NCBI RefSeq assembly: GCF_002954665.1
Contig: NZ_MSCM01000001.1
Coordinates: 1,670,480-1,734,479, forward strand
Source: Polaribacter glomeratus
Lineage (GTDB): Bacteria > Bacteroidota > Bacteroidia > Flavobacteriales > Flavobacteriaceae
Length of the DNA: 64,000 nucleotides
Reading direction: 5' to 3'
This document shows positions 59,764 to 64,000 of this stretch, piece after piece. The position numbers and the translations under genes are program-made. The notes under the pieces were generated by a model, which was not told where the DNA came from, made no database searches, and was given only the letters and a program-made list of their open reading frames with translations. Every line of letters starts with the position of its first letter. Position 1 is the stretch's first letter.

Positions 59764-60379
59764 ACCTACTAATACTCTGCTCAAAAGGAATTCTATTCAC
59801 AATACTTCTTCCTAAAGTAACCTCGTCTGCATATTCTAATTCGTCGCCAACAGCAATTCCTCTTGCTATTGTTGAAGTAGTTATATTGTATTTTTCTATT
59901 TGTTTAAAGATATAGAAATTGGTTGTATCACCTTCCATCGTTGAGCTTAGCGCAAAAATTAATTCTTTAATTTCATTATTCGCTATTTTTTTTATGAGAG
60001 AATCTATCTGTAAATTTTGAGGACCAATCCCTTCAATAGGAGAAATTTTACCACCTAAAACATGGTATAATCCATTAAATTGTGACGTGCTTTCTATAGC
60101 CATGACATCTCTAATATCCTCAACAACACAAACAATCTCAGGATTTCTTTTTACGTTATTGCAAATATCACAGATATCTGTATCAGAAATATTAAAACAT
60201 TTTTGACAATTTTTTACATCGTTTCTTAAATGCAATAAAGCTTCAGATAAGTAAGCTGTATTCTCTTTGGGTTGCTTTAACAAATGTAAAACCAAACGCA
60301 AGGCTGTACGCTTTCCAATTCCTGGTAAACGTGAAACTTCATTCACTGCGTTTTCTAATATTTTTGATGAAAAATCCAT
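59762..60379 (-). CDS. recR: recombination mediator RecR
   Basis: A 205-residue protein from the ATG ending at 60379; a frame 21 codons longer opens with an unlikely hydrophobic stretch. Helix-hairpin-helix ([17 protein letters not shown]), C4 zinc finger ([16 protein letters not shown]) and Toprim domain ([14 protein letters not shown]) are in the normal order. RecR with RecO and RecF loads RecA on gapped DNA. It is convergent with hemJ. Confidence 0.96.
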   Translation of the reverse strand: MDFSSKILENAVNEVSRLPGIGKRTALRLVLHLLKQPKENTAYLSEALLHLRNDVKNCQKCFNISDTDICDICNNVKRNPEIVCVVEDIRDVMAIESTSQFNGLYHVLGGKISPIEGIGPQNLQIDSLIKKIANNEIKELIFALSSTMEGDTTNFYIFKQIEKYNITTSTIARGIAVGDELEYADEVTLGRSIVNRIPFEQSISR

Positions 60380-60525
60380 AGCTGACAAAATTACAATTTT
60401 AAAGAGAAAAAATAAGAAAGTTAAGAGATAAAAGATAATCAATTTAGAATCTAAGTCTTTTTTATTTTCTCAATTTTCTATTCTCTAAAATCATATATTC
60501 GTACTCTAAAAATTATCATTCCTTC

Positions 60526-61971
60526 ATGCAACCAATTCATATAATTCTATTAATAGTCGCTTATTTTTCTGTATTAATTTTTATTTCTTTTATCACAGGA
60601 AAATCCGCAGACAACAAAACTTTTTTTAAGGCAAATAATTCTTCTCCTTGGTATTTAGTAGCTTTTGGTATGATTGGCGCTTCTCTTTCTGGCGTAACTT
60701 TTATTTCTGTTCCTGGTTGGGTAGAATCTCAAAGCATGAGTTATATGCAGATGGTTTTGGGTTATGTTGTTGGTTATGCTGTGATTGGAGCCGTATTGCT
60801 ACCACTCTATTATCGACTTAATTTAACATCTATTTACACCTATTTACAAGATCGTTTTGGCGATTATTCTTATAAAACTGGCGCAGGTTTCTTTTTACTA
60901 TCAAGAACTATAGGCGCTTCTTTTAGACTATTTTTAGTGGCAAATGTATTGCAATTATTATTGTTCGATTCTTATGGTGTTCCGTTTTGGGTAACAGTAA
61001 CCATCACAATTGCATTAATATGGCTGTACACTTTTAGAGGCGGAATGAAAACAATTGTTTGGACAGATACATTGCAGACATTATTTATGTTAATTGCAGT
61101 TGGAGTTTGTATTTATACCATTTCTACTGAACTAGAAATCTCTAATATATTCTCTTATGTTGCCGACAGCAAACTTTCTAAAACCTTCTTTTTTGAAGAT
61201 GTAAATGCAGGAAATTATTTTTGGAAACAATTTTTAGCGGGTGCTTTTGTATCTATCGTAATGACTGGTTTAGATCAAGACATGATGCAAAAAAACCTGA
61301 CTTGTAGAAATTTAGAAGATGCTCAAAAAAACATGTTTTGGTTTACTATTGTTTTGGTAATTGTAAACTTCTTCTTTTTAGCCTTAGGGATTTTATTAAC
61401 TGATTATGCTCAAAAAAACGGAATTGATGCACACAAAGATGAGCTATTTCCAATATTAGCAACTAAAGGAACACTAGGTATAGCAACAGCTATTTTCTTT
61501 TTATTAGGCTTAATTGCAGCTGCATATTCAAGCGCAGATTCTGCTTTAACAGCTTTAACAACTTCTTTTAGCATCGATATATTGGAAATTGACAAAAAGA
61601 AAAGCGAAAAAGATCAAGAAAAAATAAGAAAGAGAATCCACATATTATTCTCATTCATATTAATAGCAACCATTTTAATATTCAAGTATTTTATTGCTGA
61701 TGCGAGTGTAATTGCCAAAATATTCACATTTGCAAATTATACCTATGGACCATTATTAGGTTTGTATGCTTTTGGTTTATTTACAAAGCTAAAAGTAAAA
61801 GACAAAGCAGTGCCTTTTATTTGCTTTGCTTCGCCATTTTTAACTTATTTAGTGAGTTTTTTATGTTTACACTATTTTAGTTTCGACTTTGGTTTTGCGC
61901 TATTAATTTTAAACGGATTTATTACATTTATAGGATTATCGCTTTTTAAAATAAGGGAGCAGAAGTCTTAA
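60526..61971 (+). CDS. sodium:solute symporter (SSS family)
   Basis: A 481-residue membrane protein of the sodium:solute symporter family with about 13 hydrophobic segments. Marks are the N-terminal SWYLVAFGMIGASLSG-type helix (SPWYLVAFGMIGASLSGVTF), WTDTLQTLFMLIAVGVC, GLDQDMMQKNLTCRN and IAAAYSSADSALTALTTSF, the sodium-site helix. The substrate is not readable. It is a single gene with no obvious partner. Confidence 0.93.
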   Translation: MQPIHIILLIVAYFSVLIFISFITGKSADNKTFFKANNSSPWYLVAFGMIGASLSGVTFISVPGWVESQSMSYMQMVLGYVVGYAVIGAVLLPLYYRLNLTSIYTYLQDRFGDYSYKTGAGFFLLSRTIGASFRLFLVANVLQLLLFDSYGVPFWVTVTITIALIWLYTFRGGMKTIVWTDTLQTLFMLIAVGVCIYTISTELEISNIFSYVADSKLSKTFFFEDVNAGNYFWKQFLAGAFVSIVMTGLDQDMMQKNLTCRNLEDAQKNMFWFTIVLVIVNFFFLALGILLTDYAQKNGIDAHKDELFPILATKGTLGIATAIFFLLGLIAAAYSSADSALTALTTSFSIDILEIDKKKSEKDQEKIRKRIHILFSFILIATILIFKYFIADASVIAKIFTFANYTYGPLLGLYAFGLFTKLKVKDKAVPFICFASPFLTYLVSFLCLHYFSFDFGFALLILNGFITFIGLSLFKIREQKS

Positions 61972-62725
61972 AAAAACAGTAACATCGTTAAAACTAAGTA
62001 CAACACTTTTTAATTATTTAAAAAAAAATAAATAAATCTTGTTTTTTAAACACTTTTGTGATAGTATTACGAATTAATTTTATCCCCCGAATAATGAATA
62101 CTGCTAAAAAAACACTTCTTACTGTTGCGATAATCATTCTTTTTATAAGAACAGCTTACAGTATAAAGACATCAACTTCTAAAAAACATTTTCAACTTTT
62201 TGATAGTTCTGCTGTTACTTTTATTACATCAGAAAAAGTTATTGTTTCTACTTTTTTGAATCTAAAAAAATGGTTTTTAATTTAGACTCATAATTAAAAA
62301 TCGACTTTTATAATCAGTTATACCAGCAAATAAAAACTGCTAAATATTATAAATAATGCTCCTTTAATTTCAATTTAAAAGGGAATCTTCGCAATATTAA
62401 AAATAAACAAAAAACACTAAAAGCAGAATTTAATTAGCCTGCTTAGTTGCTAAAATAAAGCTTTTATAATTTTCATAAATCCGCTATAAAATTAACTGCT
62501 ATTTTAAAAGTCATTCGCATACTAAATACATTTAGAAAATCAAAATTTTAAAACTAAAAAGCGTGCTGTTTATCAAAATAGTTCTCTTAATTTTCATCCT
62601 TTAAAGCCAGTATAATAGCTATTCATCGAAACAAAATTGCAATTAATCTAAAACAATATTAAAGTCTCTTTTCATAATTATAAATTTACATAACAAATGA
62701 GTTTTGTAATTTTAAATCCCCAATT
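61972..62725. other. gene-poor gap of about 750 bp
   Basis: A+T-rich sequence with one weak frame, 62094-62285 plus strand, 63 codons, opening MNTAKKTLLTVAIIILFIRT like a signal peptide; I do not call it a gene with confidence. No RNA fold, repeat or clear terminator was seen in the rest. Confidence 0.5.
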
Positions 62726-64000
62726 ATGAAAACAATTAAAAGTCTTTTAATTTTAGTTATTACTTTATTATTCGTGCAACTAGCAATTGCAAATAACCCT
62801 GCCAATATCTCTTTAAATGCCAATTGCGGTACTTCTAAACTAAATGATAATAATGGGCAAAATGACAATGGAGGTTTCTCTACAAAACTAACTTCTGTTG
62901 TTAAGAATTGTGACGGAACTTTCACTATTCAGGTTTTAATTTCACACGATGGTTGTGGAGGAAAAAACTGCAAAGAACTAAGTCATTTTTCAATAAAAGC
63001 AAATCCAGGATCCTATTCTAACGTTTCTTGGAGCAGTGTTTCAGGAAATACCAGTGGAAATTTAGAATTATCTCTAGGCAATAATGATCCTTTTGATGGT
63101 TTTAAACTAGATAATGTAAATGGAATAGGTGGCGGTAATAGCGGCTCTTTTACAATGACTTATACATTAACTGAACTGCAAGACCAGCAATTTCTTGCCA
63201 AAGCGGGTAATAATTATACACAACTTGCTCATTTTTCAATCGCTGAGTTTCAAACCGTTTTAAATTGTTTAAACTCAAATACAACCGCTACAAACACAAC
63301 TACAACGGCTTCGATTTCAGAAAACGAAACTAAAACTTTATCAGGAAATCCATCTGGTGGAACTTGGTCAATCGTTTCTGGTGGCGGAACTATCAACAAT
63401 AACATTTATACACCAAGTAACATCAACATAAATACAACTGTAAAAATAAGATATACAATTGCTGCGGATGGTTCTTGTACTGCTTCAACTGCGGATGTTA
63501 CTTTTACTGTAACAAAAAACACTTGTACTCAAAGTCCTACGGCACAAGCACAAGGTTTTAACATCTTTACTTTAGAGAGTTTAAGTTTAAAAACAAACGA
63601 AACAGAAGGTACTGTTGCAACTGGTGGAGACTTAACAATTTTAGGAAATTACCAAGTAGCTACAAATAGCCCAGGAACTTTTAAAGTAAATAACGTAACC
63701 ATCGGATTATTAGTTGGTGGTAAAATTAACTATACTTCTGGTAACGCTTTACAAGTTAATCAAAATACATATATCAAAATAGGAAACAGCCAAGGATCTA
63801 CCGTTTGGTATAAAGACCAAAATAATGCATTTTCTAATATTAGAATTACACCAAGTTCAAATTATAATTCTTCTCCAAGAATTATGTTGCAAACTAATTT
63901 AAATCAATTAAATGTTTCTTCAACAAACAACCCTGTTTTTCAGAGTAATATCATTGATTTTTCAAGTGCTTTTCAAACTTTAAAAGCAAATTCAACAACT
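62726..64000 (+). CDS. secreted choice-of-anchor A family protein, truncated by the window end
   Basis: An open frame of 425 codons from the ATG at 62726 to the window end with no stop. The signal peptide is MKTIKSLLILVITLLFVQL. Residues about 25-190 are an unrecognised domain with two cysteine pairs. A 70-residue Ig-like stretch follows (SGNPSGGTWSIVSGGGTI). From about residue 272 (AQAQGFNIFTLESLSLKTN, then EGTVATGGDLTILGNY) it matches the choice-of-anchor A domain of surface proteins. The sorting domain, probably T9SS, would lie beyond the window. Confidence 0.85.
   Translation, partial: MKTIKSLLILVITLLFVQLAIANNPANISLNANCGTSKLNDNNGQNDNGGFSTKLTSVVKNCDGTFTIQVLISHDGCGGKNCKELSHFSIKANPGSYSNVSWSSVSGNTSGNLELSLGNNDPFDGFKLDNVNGIGGGNSGSFTMTYTLTELQDQQFLAKAGNNYTQLAHFSIAEFQTVLNCLNSNTTATNTTTTASISENETKTLSGNPSGGTWSIVSGGGTINNNIYTPSNININTTVKIRYTIAADGSCTASTADVTFTVTKNTCTQSPTAQAQGFNIFTLESLSLKTNETEGTVATGGDLTILGNYQVATNSPGTFKVNNVTIGLLVGGKINYTSGNALQVNQNTYIKIGNSQGSTVWYKDQNNAFSNIRITPSSNYNSSPRIMLQTNLNQLNVSSTNNPVFQSNIIDFSSAFQTLKANSTT

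Noticed and set aside
60380..60442. longer RecR with a hydrophobic N-terminus
   Set aside because: RecR is cytosolic and known members start near [12 protein letters not shown]; the added 21 residues are A+T-rich read-through.
62094..62285. 63-codon frame with signal-like N-terminus
   Set aside because: No promoter box, terminator or family; kept only as a note in the gap entry.
62686..62925. 79-codon frame on the minus strand
   Set aside because: It is opposite the start of the choice-of-anchor A gene, which has a clear signal peptide and stays open to the window end.

Overview
The window is strongly A+T-rich DNA from a bacterium of the Bacteroidota, most likely family Flavobacteriaceae (a marine Polaribacter/Tenacibaculum-like organism). 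The clues are T9SS type A and type B sorting domains, TAnnTTTG promoter boxes, weak Shine-Dalgarno sites, a HemC-HemD fusion, and dispersed intergenic repeats of the kind seen in flavobacteria. This placement comes from gene content and was not tested by a database search. No tRNA, rRNA, insertion sequence, prophage or CRISPR array was seen.

Layout. 1-1.1 kb: a 7-bp tandem array, a cysteine-less glutaredoxin-like protein and an FMN reductase. 1.1-11.2 kb: a one-strand cluster of poorly described genes (TelA-like coiled-coil protein, DUF6909-like protein, AAA+ ATPase, Nudix hydrolase, DUF6638-like protein, two membrane proteins). A MazEF-type toxin-antitoxin pair and a four-helix-bundle cassette look inserted into it. 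This is the best candidate for an undescribed system. 11.3-16.8 kb: a giant secreted T9SS type B protein. 16.9-28 kb: acetate and fatty-acid carbon entry (aceB-aceA, a divergent RamB/ScfR-like regulator, an acyl-CoA carboxylase beta subunit, pta-ackA). 28-32.5 kb: a T9SS type A protein, a YebC-family protein, an AIM24/TIGR00266 protein, a small lipoprotein and a DUF4442 protein. 32.6-36.5 kb: a PSP-like envelope-stress operon (DUF4870, PadR, PspC, GIN-domain lipoprotein, NTF2-like protein). 36.8-43.6 kb: a DUF3124 lipoprotein, a NYN-domain protein, DUF2721, a VanX-like dipeptidase, pdhA-pdhC and a GNAT enzyme. 43.7-45.8 kb: a DUF6263 protein and a second 2-oxo acid dehydrogenase E2. 46-59.7 kb: an almost complete haem pathway (hemF, hemE, hemL, hemB, hemCD, hemA on the minus strand; hemH, hemJ on the plus strand) with EI24, TrkH, an AraC regulator and an RNA methyltransferase. 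59.7-64 kb: recR, a sodium:solute symporter, a gene-poor stretch and the start of a secreted choice-of-anchor A protein cut by the window end.

How the genes work together. aceB/aceA, the divergent regulator, the carboxylase and pta-ackA form a short-chain acyl-CoA/acetate module. A perfect 14-bp palindrome lies against the predicted aceB promoter. The hem genes cover every step from glutamyl-tRNA to haem, using the oxygen-dependent HemF and HemJ as protoporphyrinogen oxidase.

Non-coding structure is rich. There are several 7- or 13-bp tandem arrays with a CAGT core, placed directly after stop codons. Two structured elements share a fold with compensatory changes. Degenerate palindromic repeats lie on both sides of hemB, and many intrinsic terminators are convincing.
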